From an uncultured Chloracidobacterium sp. (GTDB lineage: Bacteria > Acidobacteriota > Blastocatellia > Pyrinomonadales > Pyrinomonadaceae): a stretch of DNA of 64,000 nucleotides. The position numbers and the translations under genes are program-made. The first letter of the stretch is position 1. Each line of letters opens with the position of its first letter. Under the pieces are notes generated by a model. The model was not told where the DNA came from. It worked only from the letters and a program-made list of their open reading frames with translations, and searched no databases. Of this stretch, positions 37,661 to 46,629 are shown piece after piece. The DNA is taken from the NCBI GenBank assembly GCA_937941715.1, contig CALDGX010000091.1, positions 1 through 64,000 of the forward strand, given 5' to 3'.

Positions 37661-39238
37661 ATGGAGATCAAAGGCCTATCGATCATCGGCTATACTCGCG
37701 GCAGTGAAACGGGCGAGACGTTCCGTGCTTTCGACCCGACCACAGGCAATTCGGTCGAGCCGGCATTTTATTCCGCGACACTCAACGAACTCGAACGCGC
37801 CGCCGGACTTGCTGAACAAGCGAGGATCCCGTTCGGCAGCGTTCCCGGTCGTCAACGTGCCGTATTCTTGCGAAAGATCGCCGACAATATCGAGGCTCTC
37901 GGAGATACGCTGATCGAGCGTGCTTCGCTTGAGACGTCGCTGCCGAATGCCCGGTTCATTGGCGAACGCGGACGTACGTGTATGCAGCTTCGGATGTTCG
38001 CCGACCTGCTAGACGAGGGCTCGTGGGTCGACGCCCGTATCGACCACGCTATTCCCGACCGCGAACCGCTGCCAAAGCCGGACGTTCGGTCAATGCTGCG
38101 GCCTGTCGGGCCGGTTGCCGTATTTTGCGCAAGCAACTTCCCTCTCGCGTATTCGGTCGCGGGCGGTGACACGGCGTCCGCACTCGCGGCGGGCTCCCCG
38201 GTGATAGTCAACGCTCACATCGCCCATCCGGGAACCGCCGAACTCGTCGGCATGGCCGTAATGTCCGCGGCAAAGGAATGCTCGATGCCGGATGGAGTTT
38301 TTAGTCTATTGTTCTCAAACGGTTACGAGATCGGTCAGGCACTCGTCAAGCATCCGTCGATCAAGGCCGTGGGCTTTACGGGTTCACGCCGCGGCGGCCG
38401 CACATTGATGGATATCGCCGCCGCCCGGCCCGAACCGATCCCGGTCTATACCGAAATGAGTTCGGTAAATCCGACGTTCATATTGCCAAGCGCTATCAAG
38501 GAACGCGGTGATGCGATCGTCGCGGGCCTGCATGCGTCCGTGACCGGCGGCGTAGGACAGTTTTGCACCAAGCCCGGTCTGGTCTTTTTGCCCTCCGGCG
38601 AATCAGGCGACGGATTTGTCGATAAATTTGACCGAATGATCGAGGATACGGCCCCCGCTCCGCTGCTCACCGGCGGCATCAGTTCCGCCTACGGTGCGGC
38701 AAGTACGAGGCGAAAGAATGAGGTCAAGGGGTTCGCGTTCAACGCTCAGTCGGACCTGCAGGGGTTCGCGGTCAATCCGTCTGCTTTCGAGGTGTCTGCA
38801 GTCGACTATCTAAATACACCTGAATTGAACGAAGAGATATTCGGCCCGACGACGCTGCTTATCCGCTCGAATCAACACGACGAACTTTTGGCGATAGCCC
38901 GTTCTCTCGAAGGACAGCTTACGGCCTCGGTTCATGGCACCGAGGCGGACCTCATCGACTACGCCGATCTTATCGCCATACTCGAAACAAAGGTCGGCCG
39001 GCTGATCTTCAACGGGTTCTCGACCGGCGTCGAGGTTTGTCCTTCGATGGTCCACGGCGGCCCGTATCCGGCGACCTCGGACGGCCGCTCGACGGCGGTC
39101 GGCGGACGCGCGATCACGCGATTTGCCCGACTGGTCTGTTATCAGAATTTCCCCGACGCTTCGCTGCCGGACGAATTGAAGGAAGCAAATCCGCTCGCGA
39201 TCGACCGTATGATCGACGGAAAGATGTCAAGGAGCTAG
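37661..39238 (+). CDS. 2-oxoglutarate semialdehyde dehydrogenase
   Basis: This is an ALDH-superfamily protein of about 525 residues that would oxidise 2,5-dioxopentanoate to 2-oxoglutarate, the last step of the pathway. RPVGPVAVFCASNFPLAYSVAGGDTASALAAGSPVIV, the FTGSRRGGRTL turn, YTEMSSVNPTFIL (base Glu) and TGGVGQFCTKPGLVF (nucleophile Cys) match the KGSADH-III-type ALDH subgroup. The ATG at 37661 is preferred over a TTG at 37631; neither has a strong ribosome site. It closes the operon, and a convergent deacetylase gene ends two bases later. Confidence 0.9.
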   Translation: MEIKGLSIIGYTRGSETGETFRAFDPTTGNSVEPAFYSATLNELERAAGLAEQARIPFGSVPGRQRAVFLRKIADNIEALGDTLIERASLETSLPNARFIGERGRTCMQLRMFADLLDEGSWVDARIDHAIPDREPLPKPDVRSMLRPVGPVAVFCASNFPLAYSVAGGDTASALAAGSPVIVNAHIAHPGTAELVGMAVMSAAKECSMPDGVFSLLFSNGYEIGQALVKHPSIKAVGFTGSRRGGRTLMDIAAARPEPIPVYTEMSSVNPTFILPSAIKERGDAIVAGLHASVTGGVGQFCTKPGLVFLPSGESGDGFVDKFDRMIEDTAPAPLLTGGISSAYGAASTRRKNEVKGFAFNAQSDLQGFAVNPSAFEVSAVDYLNTPELNEEIFGPTTLLIRSNQHDELLAIARSLEGQLTASVHGTEADLIDYADLIAILETKVGRLIFNGFSTGVEVCPSMVHGGPYPATSDGRSTAVGGRAITRFARLVCYQNFPDASLPDELKEANPLAIDRMIDGKMSRS

Positions 39239-39240
39239 GA

Positions 39241-40188
39241 CTATTCCGACTCAAATCCCGAGAGCTTCAGCACAAATTCAGGAACCGAGGGCTCGTCCGC
39301 AAGGATCGAGTCCTTTCCCTTTTCGCGTGCCCAACGGTGCAGCCACGAGATGCCCGCCGGTCCGATGTACGTATCCGGCAGGCGATAGGCGTCGTCTTTG
39401 AGGGCTGTCTCGAGATCGACGAACTTGTATCCGCGACGCTTGAACATCGCGGCAAGGTCGTCAAAGTAGTCCGAGTTGATAAAGTTTGCGTGGATCAGCA
39501 GCGTCTGGGCGATCTCGCGGCCAAAGATCTTCTTCGATTGGCGTTCCCAATACTCGAGCTTCCGTTCCATGTAGGGCACATAGGCTTCGCCGACCTTTTT
39601 CATCAGTGCCCGGTCGCCGCGGTCAAACGCGATATCGTACGCCCGGGAAAAGATGTAATCAGCGTTGTCGAACGAAATCGGCGCGATCGTATAGCCGTGT
39701 TCTGTTAGAAACCTGTCGAATTCGGCCTTTACCTCGATCGTCCGGCCGGTCTGCAGGTATGGATGTCTGAAGAATCTGATCTTTTGGCCTTTTTCGGTGA
39801 GCAGCCGCTTTGTTATCGCCTCGCCCTTAAGCAGGTCAGCCTCATATTCCGTGAGTTCGATCTGATTAAGGCTGCGGTGCGAAAACGTGTGATTTCCGAG
39901 TTCGAGCCCCGCCGCCAACCACATCCGAAGCAGGTCGACTTGCTTCTTATCCTCTTTGCCCCCTGTATAAAGCTTGTTCTCGTTTACAAACCCGATCGCC
40001 GGTACTTTTGCGGAGTTAACGTGCTTGAGCAGGTTTTTGGTGATCTCGCGGCGGTTCTTTAACGACGAACGCGTTGATACGACCGGCAGATCGTCGATGG
40101 TCACCGCAACGGTCCGCTCATTTTGCGGCCGCACCAAAACAGGAGTCAGCGAGATCAGGAACAGAGCGTAGAGTGTAAATCGGAGCAT
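39241..40188 (-). CDS. Secreted polysaccharide deacetylase
   Basis: This is a NodB-homology carbohydrate esterase. A signal peptide (MLRFTLYALFLISLTPVLV) precedes the catalytic domain. The domain has the paired Asp motif VAVTIDDLPV, metal-binding HTFSHRSLNQ (His-x3-His) and the Arg motif FFRHPYLQTG. It should remove N- or O-acetyl groups from cell-wall or capsular polysaccharide outside the cytoplasm. At 315 residues it has a longer C-terminal half than minimal NodB proteins. It lies four bases downstream of the VOC gene's stop, on the same strand. Confidence 0.88.
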   Translation of the reverse strand: MLRFTLYALFLISLTPVLVRPQNERTVAVTIDDLPVVSTRSSLKNRREITKNLLKHVNSAKVPAIGFVNENKLYTGGKEDKKQVDLLRMWLAAGLELGNHTFSHRSLNQIELTEYEADLLKGEAITKRLLTEKGQKIRFFRHPYLQTGRTIEVKAEFDRFLTEHGYTIAPISFDNADYIFSRAYDIAFDRGDRALMKKVGEAYVPYMERKLEYWERQSKKIFGREIAQTLLIHANFINSDYFDDLAAMFKRRGYKFVDLETALKDDAYRLPDTYIGPAGISWLHRWAREKGKDSILADEPSVPEFVLKLSGFESE

Positions 40189-40192
40189 CTAA

Positions 40193-40609
40193 TTATTTCG
40201 CAAAAACTTGGGACAGATCGGCAAACGCCTTAAATTCGAGGGCATTGCCGCTCGGATCGAGAAAGAACATTGTCGCCTGCTCTCCGACCTCGCCCGCAAA
40301 CCGTATCTTGGGCTCGATCACAAACTCGATACCCTTCGACGAGAGATCGTCAGCCAGAGCGACCCACTGCTCCATCGGGAGTATCACGCCAAAGTGCGGC
40401 ACCGGCACATGGTCGCGGTCAACGTCATTCGTCGCCCTGACACCTGCCCCGCCGGGTGCGAGGTGGGCGACGATCTGGTGGCCGAAAAGATCAAAGTCTA
40501 CCCACTGATCCGAGCTTCGGCCTTCGGTACAGCCAAGGACGTTCAGATAAAATTCGCGTGCCGCGGCCAGATCAGTTACCGGGAACGCCAGGTGGAAAGG
40601 ATTTCTCAT
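40193..40609 (-). CDS. VOC-family (glyoxalase-like) protein
   Basis: The 138-residue product has two beta-alpha-beta-beta-beta units of the vicinal-oxygen-chelate fold: [23 protein letters not shown] and [24 protein letters not shown], ending with [15 protein letters not shown]. Metal-ligand candidates are the His of HLAF and the Glu of LEFK. It could be a dioxygenase, a lyase or a binding protein. Function is not inferable beyond the fold. Confidence 0.88.
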   Translation of the reverse strand: MRNPFHLAFPVTDLAAAREFYLNVLGCTEGRSSDQWVDFDLFGHQIVAHLAPGGAGVRATNDVDRDHVPVPHFGVILPMEQWVALADDLSSKGIEFVIEPKIRFAGEVGEQATMFFLDPSGNALEFKAFADLSQVFAK

Positions 40610-40682
40610 ATTTTTCTTTTTGCGCGGGCCGCATGTCGCCCCGATTCAGCCGCGCCGGTTCGTTATGCTAGTCTTTCCTGTA

Positions 40683-41864
40683 ATGGTCGAACATATCGAG
40701 AATTTTGTCAGCGAGATCGGCAACAGTATCAAGAACGGGACGTTCGTTAAGCTCTCGCTTGCAAATTATAAAGGCTCAGAACCCCATCTGCAAAAGATAC
40801 TTATCCGGCTGGTCGAGACGAAAAAGGGTGTGCGCCTGTACTTTCTGTATCGGAGCGAGACCCGCGATGTGGCGAAAAACTACGATTTCGACCTTGGGTT
40901 AGGGTTGATCGCCGCGGCGTTTGACGATGGTTTTCGCAACGGCCATTTGTTTACTACCGCGGGCGACCTGCAGTTGGATATCAGCAACAAAGGCAAGACC
41001 CGATTAAATCGCGCCAAACCCGCTTTCAGGCAGACACCGCCCCTCGGACACGATCGCGAAAAGGCTGCTCTCGTCGATGTCGCCAGCTTTTATCTGAAAG
41101 CTCTCGGCATCACCGACGACACCGGCCGGATCAGGGATAAGCAGCAGGACAAATGGCGCCAGATCAATAAATTTGTCGAGGTGATGGCCAGCCTTTACAA
41201 CCGATCGGAGCTGCGTGAGAGACGATCTCTAAACATCGTCGATATGGGTTGCGGCAAGGGCTATCTGACATTCGCGGCATATGACTATTTCAAGAATAAG
41301 CTCGGCCTGGCGGTCACCGTAACGGGAGTCGACGTCAAAAGTGATCTCGTCGACCTGTGTAACGGCATATCGGGAGCTTGCGATTTCGACGGCCTTAAGT
41401 TCGTTGTCGGAAAGATCGACGATTTCGAGATAGACGACGCGGATATGCTGATCGCACTTCACGCCTGCAACACCGCGACGGACGAGGCTCTTTTCAAGGG
41501 CATCAAGGCAAAGGCGGGTTTGATCCTGGCCGCGCCGTGCTGTCACCAGGAGATCCGTCCGCAGATCCTGCCGCCGGCGATGATGAAGGACGTACTGAAA
41601 CACGGCGTAATGCTCGAACGCTGTGCCGAGTTCATCACCGACGGCCTCAGGTCTCTTTTGCTGGAGCGCAGCGGATATTCGACCAAGCTGTTTGAGTTTG
41701 TAAGTACCGAGCACACTCCGAAAAACAATATGCTCGCCGCGACGCGTCTGACAGAGTCGAGATCACCGGGACAGTTTCAGCGGCAGATCGATGACATCAA
41801 GGAGTTTTACGGCATTCGGCATCAGCGGCTGGAAACCCTCCTTGAGGCCGAAAATGCCGGCTAG
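40683..41864 (+). CDS. SAM-dependent methyltransferase (Methyltransf_32-like)
   Basis: A class I methyltransferase: motif I is NIVDMGCGKGYLTFAAYDY, motif II VTGVDVKSDLVD, and later ALHACNTATDEAL and LAAPCCHQEIRPQ, which define the Methyltransf_32 group. The N-terminal roughly 150 residues (FVKLSLANYKGSEPHLQKILIRLV, YRSETRDVAKNYDF) are a separate conserved domain. The substrate is probably RNA by analogy with relatives, which is uncertain. It lacks an NPPY motif, so it is not PrmC. An alternative ATG lies at 40665. It precedes rpmE by about 190 bases and diverges from the VOC gene. Confidence 0.85.
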   Translation: MVEHIENFVSEIGNSIKNGTFVKLSLANYKGSEPHLQKILIRLVETKKGVRLYFLYRSETRDVAKNYDFDLGLGLIAAAFDDGFRNGHLFTTAGDLQLDISNKGKTRLNRAKPAFRQTPPLGHDREKAALVDVASFYLKALGITDDTGRIRDKQQDKWRQINKFVEVMASLYNRSELRERRSLNIVDMGCGKGYLTFAAYDYFKNKLGLAVTVTGVDVKSDLVDLCNGISGACDFDGLKFVVGKIDDFEIDDADMLIALHACNTATDEALFKGIKAKAGLILAAPCCHQEIRPQILPPAMMKDVLKHGVMLERCAEFITDGLRSLLLERSGYSTKLFEFVSTEHTPKNNMLAATRLTESRSPGQFQRQIDDIKEFYGIRHQRLETLLEAENAG

Positions 41865-41976
41865 GCACTTGGCGTCGGGGACGATCCTCCGGGCCGGCGG
41901 CAATCACATACCGGTCCCGAACAACGACTCACTTTTCCCGCGGTTCGCCCTGTGAAGTCATAACGTTCCATTTTAC

Positions 41977-42005
41977 TTGACCTGGACATCGAACGGCCTT
42001 ATGAT
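41977..42005 (+). promoter_or_regulatory. Sigma-70-type promoter of rpmE
   Basis: TTGACC (41977-41982), a 17-base spacer and TATGAT (42000-42005) form a near-consensus promoter about 53 bases upstream of the rpmE start, leaving a roughly 45-base leader. Confidence 0.75.
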
Positions 42006-42058
42006 TAAGGTTTGCGTTTAGTCGCACATCGCTTATTTACGGCGAAGGAAGTGAGATT

Positions 42059-42280
42059 ATGAAAAAGGAAATTCATCCTAACTACAACGAGATCTCTGTT
42101 GTCTGTGCTTGCGGAAGCACGTTTAAGACACGCTCAACAATGGGCGAGGATCTCCATATCGAAATTTGCTCGGCTTGCCACCCGTTTTTCACCGGTAAGC
42201 AAAAGCTCGTTGACACTGCCGGACGCGTTGACCGCTTTAACAAGCGTTATGCTCGCGGTGCCGCCGAAGCAGCGAAATAG
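42059..42280 (+). CDS. rpmE: 50S ribosomal protein L31
   Basis: The 73-residue protein matches L31: [22 protein letters not shown] at the N-terminus and [21 protein letters not shown] at the C-terminus. The zinc-binding cysteines are kept (CAC and CSAC), so it is the C-plus type, not the zinc-independent YkgM type. An AAGGAAGTGAG ribosome site precedes the ATG. It heads a translation-related group with yqhQ and prfA, an arrangement common in bacteria. Confidence 0.97.
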   Translation: MKKEIHPNYNEISVVCACGSTFKTRSTMGEDLHIEICSACHPFFTGKQKLVDTAGRVDRFNKRYARGAAEAAK

Positions 42281-42334
42281 ATCGAGAATGCGATCAACAA
42301 TCGTAGTTTTCAATTATTAGCTCGATAAAATTTG

Positions 42335-42405
42335 ACGCCGACCACTAGCGCCGTTCGATACGGGTGTGCAGAACACACCACCGATCGGTGAAAAGAGGTC
42401 GGCGT
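42335..42405 (+). ncRNA. Candidate structured RNA (four-stem junction) upstream of yqhQ
   Basis: A closing stem P1 pairs ACGCCGACC (42335-42343) with GGTCGGCGT (42397-42405), nine perfect pairs. Inside are three hairpins placed directly end to end: CCGT-TCGAT-ACGG (42351-42363), GTGTG-CAGAA-CACAC (42364-42378) and CACC-GATC-GGTG (42379-42390). Single-stranded joints are ACTAGCG on the 5' side and AAAAGA on the 3' side. It lies between rpmE and yqhQ, about 120 bases upstream of the yqhQ start, and has no terminator-like T tract. It could be a cis-regulatory leader or a stable processed RNA. I do not recognise it as a named riboswitch class. Confidence 0.45.
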
Positions 42406-42524
42406 TAGTCGTTTCTTACCTGTATTGGAACGTCTGCGGCGATATTGGGGCAATTGATCATCCAGATGCCCCGTTCGATTTCAGCAAGCATCCGTTTTAC
42501 GAATTGAGCAATCAAAATCGAAGT

Positions 42525-43670
42525 ATGAAAAAGAAACCATCGGCAAGCAAACTCAGATTTCTGCATACAATATTCGCGATCGAGCGTGACCTGATCGTCG
42601 GCGGGCAAGCCGTTATGGAGGGCGTCATGATGCGGACGCCTTCGGCTTACGCGATCGCGTGCCGGCGTCAGGACGGCTCAATTGTCACGACCGCTGAGAC
42701 TCTGCCCAAATGGAGTGATAAGTATAAGTGGCTGAATACGCCCGTTCTGCGCGGTGGTGCGACGCTCATCCAGTCGATGGCTCTCGGCGTCAAGGCTCTC
42801 AATTTTTCGGCAAGGATCTATGAAGAGGACCTGGCCGCAAAAGAAGAGGCCGAAAAAGCAAAGGCGGGCGATCCGGCGGTCGCACTTGTTGACGGGGCGA
42901 TGGACGAACAGTTCCTAAAGGCGCCCGTCAAGGTGATAATGCCCGATAAGGCGGTCAAAAAGTCCGGCCAGTCGCCAAGTGCCGTCGGCTCGATCATCTT
43001 TGCTCTGTTGTTTAACGTTCTGCTTTTTATCGTCGCACCGCTGGTGCTGACTAATGTTCTGTTCATCGCCCTCGGTTGGGCCGAGTCGCCCGTTATCGCT
43101 GCCGATGCGTCATGGTGGGCCTTTATCAAGGCCTATGTCTGGAAGATCAAGCTCGATTCATTCGGCTCGTGGGTATCGTTCAATCTCATCGACGGGCTGA
43201 TCAGGATGGCATTTTTTATCTTTATGATCTTTTCGATGTCTTTCCTGAAGGACATCCGCCGCGTGTTCGAATATCACGGCGCCGAACATAAGACCGTATT
43301 TACGTGGGAAAAAGGCCTCGACCTAACCGTCGAGAATGCCGCCCAACAGCGGCGCCAGCACCCGAGATGCGGAACCTCGTTCCTGATGGTCGTGATGCTC
43401 GTCGCGATCGTATTGTTCTCGGTGATCAACTTTGAAGCGACGTGGCTTAATCTCGTCGTCAGGATCGCGCTGATGCCGCTCGTCGCCGGGCTGTCGTATG
43501 AGGTGATCAGGTATGCAGCAAAGAAAGAATCGGGGCCGATATTCAAATTCATGACCCTTCCGGGGCTTTGGCTCCAGAATATTACGACCCAGGACCCGGA
43601 CGCCGAACAACTCGACGTCGCGATCAGGGCTCTGGATGAATCATTGAAATTAGAGCCCGTTACGGCCTGA
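42525..43670 (+). CDS. yqhQ: DUF1385 family membrane protein (YqhQ-like)
   Basis: This conserved bacterial membrane protein of unknown function starts at the ATG at 42525 (MKKKPSASKL); the frame upstream overlaps the candidate RNA. VGGQAVMEGVMMRTPSAYAIACRR is the DUF1385 signature. GAEHKTVFTWEKGLDLTVENAAQQRRQHPRCGTSFLM is the second conserved block, holding conserved His/Cys residues. Several membrane helices are evident (SIIFALLFNVLLFIVAPLVL, FLMVVMLVAIVLFSVINF). It is commonly encoded between rpmE and prfA, as here. No biochemical role is established that I know of. Confidence 0.92.
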   Translation: MKKKPSASKLRFLHTIFAIERDLIVGGQAVMEGVMMRTPSAYAIACRRQDGSIVTTAETLPKWSDKYKWLNTPVLRGGATLIQSMALGVKALNFSARIYEEDLAAKEEAEKAKAGDPAVALVDGAMDEQFLKAPVKVIMPDKAVKKSGQSPSAVGSIIFALLFNVLLFIVAPLVLTNVLFIALGWAESPVIAADASWWAFIKAYVWKIKLDSFGSWVSFNLIDGLIRMAFFIFMIFSMSFLKDIRRVFEYHGAEHKTVFTWEKGLDLTVENAAQQRRQHPRCGTSFLMVVMLVAIVLFSVINFEATWLNLVVRIALMPLVAGLSYEVIRYAAKKESGPIFKFMTLPGLWLQNITTQDPDAEQLDVAIRALDESLKLEPVTA

Positions 43671-43702
43671 TCCGCGGTGCGGAACGCAACTTTTAACAAA
43701 AT

Positions 43703-44779
43703 ATGTTTGAAAAACTTGCACAGATCGAAAAAAGCTACGATGAGCTGACCGAACAGATCTCCCAACCGGAGTTCATGTCGGATATGTCAGTGTACGCAAA
43801 GTTGATGAAACAGCACCGCAGCTTAGGCGAGATCGTCGGAAAGTACCGCGAAGTGCGAAAGATGACAGAGGATCTGCAAGGAGCCAGAGACCTCGCCGAA
43901 ATGGCAGACGACGATGAGATGCGCGAAATGGCTGCTCTCGAGATCGCGTCGATCGAAGAGAAACTGCCTGCGGCCGAAGAGGAACTCAAGATGCTCCTGC
44001 TGCCTAAGGACCCGAATGACGAAAAGAACGTCATTCTTGAGATCCGGGCCGGCACTGGCGGCGACGAGGCGACACTGTTCGCGGCCGAGGTGCTGCGAAT
44101 GTATGCACGCTATGCCGAGCGTCAGGGCTGGAAGATGGACATTCTTGAGGCGTCCGATACCGGCGTCGGCGGTATCAAGGACGCGGTCGCGGTGATCGAG
44201 GGTGATAATGTCTATTCGAAACTCCGATTCGAATCCGGCGTTCACCGAGTGCAGCGAGTACCGCAGACCGAGACTCAGGGCCGTATCCACACCTCGGCGA
44301 TCACGGTCGCGGTTTTGCCTGAGGCCGAGGAGGTCGACGTCCAGATCAATCAAAATGACCTCAGGATCGATACATTTTGCTCGTCGGGGCCGGGCGGCCA
44401 GTCGGTGAATACGACGTATTCGGCCGTTCGCATCACCCATATGCCGACGGGCGTGGTTGTTTCGATGCAGGACGAAAAATCGCAGATCAAGAACCGCGAA
44501 AAGGCCATGCGGGTCCTTCGTGCCCGGCTGCAGGAGATCGAGGAACAAAAACAGCACGACGCTTTATCGGCGGAACGAAAATCGATGGTCGGAAGCGGCG
44601 ACCGCTCGGAAAAGATCCGAACTTACAACTTCAAGGAGAACCGCGTTACCGATCACCGCATCGGGCTTACAGTTCATCAACTTGACCTTGTAATGGAAGG
44701 CCAGCTGGATGAGTTCATCGAAACACTTCGAACCCATTATCAAACCGAAAAACTGAAGGCCGAGGCGGTCGGAGCATAA
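43703..44779 (+). CDS. prfA: Peptide chain release factor 1
   Basis: Release factor 1 terminates translation at UAA and UAG. The peptidyl-tRNA hydrolysis motif is Gly231-Gly232-Gln233 in [12 protein letters not shown]. The stop-codon-reading tripeptide is Pro187-Gln188-Thr189 in [18 protein letters not shown]1 uses P-x-T here, while RF2 uses SPF, so this is RF1. Length (358) is normal. The gene follows yqhQ by 32 bases. The usual downstream prmC methyltransferase gene is absent; a histidine phosphatase takes that position. Confidence 0.97.
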   Translation: MFEKLAQIEKSYDELTEQISQPEFMSDMSVYAKLMKQHRSLGEIVGKYREVRKMTEDLQGARDLAEMADDDEMREMAALEIASIEEKLPAAEEELKMLLLPKDPNDEKNVILEIRAGTGGDEATLFAAEVLRMYARYAERQGWKMDILEASDTGVGGIKDAVAVIEGDNVYSKLRFESGVHRVQRVPQTETQGRIHTSAITVAVLPEAEEVDVQINQNDLRIDTFCSSGPGGQSVNTTYSAVRITHMPTGVVVSMQDEKSQIKNREKAMRVLRARLQEIEEQKQHDALSAERKSMVGSGDRSEKIRTYNFKENRVTDHRIGLTVHQLDLVMEGQLDEFIETLRTHYQTEKLKAEAVGA

Positions 44780-44810
44780 GCCCCGGCCGATCTGCCACGA
44801 TCGAACCACG

Positions 44811-45467
44811 ATGCAGCCAACGCGATTATATCTGATAAGGCATGGCCAGTCGGCGGGTAACGCCGAGGGGCGCTTCGGCGGCCACGGCCCGACACCGTTG
44901 TCAGATCTGGGCCGCCGGCAGGCCGAAATGACGGCAAAGGCACTCGCCAAAGAGGGCATTTCCGCGATCTATTCGAGTGACCTGACGCGTGCGGTCGAGA
45001 CCGCCGAGCCGCTTGCCCGGCTGCTTGACCTGCCGATACATCAGTCGCCGGCATTTCGCGAGCGGCATGTCGGCGTGCTCGAAGGACTGACCTTTGACGA
45101 GTCAAAGGAGGCATATCCAAAAGACTATTATGCCCTCGTCAACCGCAACATACATCACGTCATCACTAAAGGCGAGAGTTACCGGCATCTGCTTCGCCGG
45201 ATAACCCAAAAGGTGAACGAGGTCCTGCGGATCCATCAGGGCGAGCGTGTCGCCATCTTTTCACACACCGGAGCAATTTGTTTTCTCACGCTGCACCTTC
45301 TCGGGGCGATCCACCGCGGGACGAAACAGACGCCCTGGCTGATCACTTCTAATTGCGGCATCAATCGCTTCGAGATCCGCAACCGGAGCAACATTCGTGT
45401 TCTGGCGATCAACGACACCCGTCATTTGGCGGCTGTGACCGGCAATGACTCGTTTGCCGCACGCTGA
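44811..45467 (+). CDS. Histidine phosphatase family protein (phosphoglycerate mutase-like)
   Basis: This is a branch-1 histidine phosphatase. The phospho-accepting motif is LYLIRHGQSAGNAEGRF, followed by LSDLGRRQAE, IYSSDLTRAVETAEPLA, the Glu in FRERHVGVLEG and the second catalytic His in IFSHTGAICFL. Cofactor-dependent mutase, alpha-ribazole phosphatase (CobC) and broad phosphatases share these motifs; the sequence does not decide. It follows prfA by 31 bases and may share its transcript. Confidence 0.9.
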   Translation: MQPTRLYLIRHGQSAGNAEGRFGGHGPTPLSDLGRRQAEMTAKALAKEGISAIYSSDLTRAVETAEPLARLLDLPIHQSPAFRERHVGVLEGLTFDESKEAYPKDYYALVNRNIHHVITKGESYRHLLRRITQKVNEVLRIHQGERVAIFSHTGAICFLTLHLLGAIHRGTKQTPWLITSNCGINRFEIRNRSNIRVLAINDTRHLAAVTGNDSFAAR

Positions 45468-45483
45468 CATATTCAACAAATTC

Positions 45484-45512
45484 TTGACTTTCCGGACTGA
45501 TTGAAATCTACT
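45484..45512 (+). promoter_or_regulatory. Sigma-70-type promoter of the TPR protein gene
   Basis: TTGACT (45484-45489), a 17-base spacer and TCTACT (45507-45512) lie about 32 bases upstream of the preferred ATG at 45545. The fit to consensus is five of six and four of six. Confidence 0.55.
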
Positions 45513-45544
45513 TGCAGATGGCCATTAAATTGGGCGAAACAAGT

Positions 45545-46573
45545 ATGAAAAGAATGATCGGGTCGATTTCCCTTTGCGCACTGGCACTGACGGCCGTTGT
45601 AACGGTCGCAGCCCAGGATGATGAAACACGTCAGGGTACCGGGCTGCCGACGTTGGTCGGTGAAAATGCCGGCCGCGGCAACCGGATGAACGTATCCGGC
45701 AAAGTGACTCTGATGGGCACCGACCAGCCAAAACGGCGTCCGGTCATCACCGTCTCGGTGCTGATGTCGGGAGCGGTCCTCGACCGCACAACCACCAACG
45801 ATAAGGGCTTTTTCATTATCCGCAATATCCCGCGGGAAACCGTCACCGTTCTCGTCGAGGTCGACGGCAATGAGGCCGCCCGGCAGGTCATCGCCGCCTT
45901 GCCCATGGGAAACTCGACGCTCGAGATCTCGATACCATGGCCGTCGCTCGCTCCGCCGGCAAAGCCCGGCGTGATCTCGGCCGACCAGATGTACGACCGG
46001 TCCGCCGGTAATCAAGCGTTGTTCACCAAGGCACTTGACGCAGCGAAGGCCAATCAAAAGGCACAGGCGATCACCTTTTTTAACGAACTGCTGACCGCCG
46101 ACCCGAAAGACCACATTGCCTGGACAGAACTCGGGACCCTCTATTTCAAACACGACGATCTCGACAATGCCGAAGCTTGCTACTTTAAGGCCATCGAACT
46201 CAAGCGCGACTACTTTATGGCTCTGCTTAATCTCGGCAAGCTGTACTTCGGGCGCAAGCAGTTTGACGATTCGGTACTCGTGCTGACAAATGCCGTAAAG
46301 GCCCGGCCCGATTCGCCGGAGGCTCACATATTTTTGGCTGAGGCGTACCTTCAGACGAAAAAGGGCAATTCGGCTGAATACCATTTCAACGAAGCCCTAA
46401 AATTGGCCCCGATCGAAAAAGCCGAGGTGCATTTGCGGCTTGCCTCGTTATATGACGCGGCTGGACTAAAGAAAAAAGCGTCAGCTGAATACAGGACGTT
46501 TCTTCAGAAACAGCCTGACTATGTTGATAAGGAACGGTTGGAAAAGTACATCAAGGAGAATCCGCCGAAATAA
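45545..46573 (+). CDS. Secreted carboxypeptidase-regulatory/TPR protein
   Basis: The start at 45545 gives a signal peptide (MKRMIGSISLCALALTAVVTVAAQ). Residues about 50-125 resemble a carboxypeptidase-regulatory-like (transthyretin-type) domain: VSGKVTLMG, RTTTNDKGFFIIRNIPRETVTVLVEVDGNE. The remaining two thirds are TPR repeats: KANQKAQAITFFNELLTADPKDHIAWTELGTLYFKHDDLDNAEACYFKAIELK and two or three more. It probably acts as a periplasmic scaffold. The frame extends eleven codons upstream, but that would overlap the predicted promoter. A terminator follows directly. Confidence 0.8.
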   Translation: MKRMIGSISLCALALTAVVTVAAQDDETRQGTGLPTLVGENAGRGNRMNVSGKVTLMGTDQPKRRPVITVSVLMSGAVLDRTTTNDKGFFIIRNIPRETVTVLVEVDGNEAARQVIAALPMGNSTLEISIPWPSLAPPAKPGVISADQMYDRSAGNQALFTKALDAAKANQKAQAITFFNELLTADPKDHIAWTELGTLYFKHDDLDNAEACYFKAIELKRDYFMALLNLGKLYFGRKQFDDSVLVLTNAVKARPDSPEAHIFLAEAYLQTKKGNSAEYHFNEALKLAPIEKAEVHLRLASLYDAAGLKKKASAEYRTFLQKQPDYVDKERLEKYIKENPPK

Positions 46574-46580
46574 GACGCAA

Positions 46581-46610
46581 AAAAAGGCCGGGCAAATGCC
46601 CGGCCTTTTT
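46581..46610. terminator. Strong bidirectional terminator
   Basis: AAAAAGGCCGGGC (46581-46593), loop AAAT, GCCCGGCCTTTTT (46598-46610): 13 perfect pairs with A and T tracts on either side. It ends both the TPR gene and the convergent receptor gene. Confidence 0.93.
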
Positions 46611-46629
46611 GATCGGTCAGGTATGCGAT

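Noticed and set aside
42349..42368. T-loop-like sequence TTCGATA, considered as part of a tRNA
   Set aside because: Only three pairs support a T arm and no acceptor, D or anticodon arm fits around it. The local structure is better explained by the four-stem junction.
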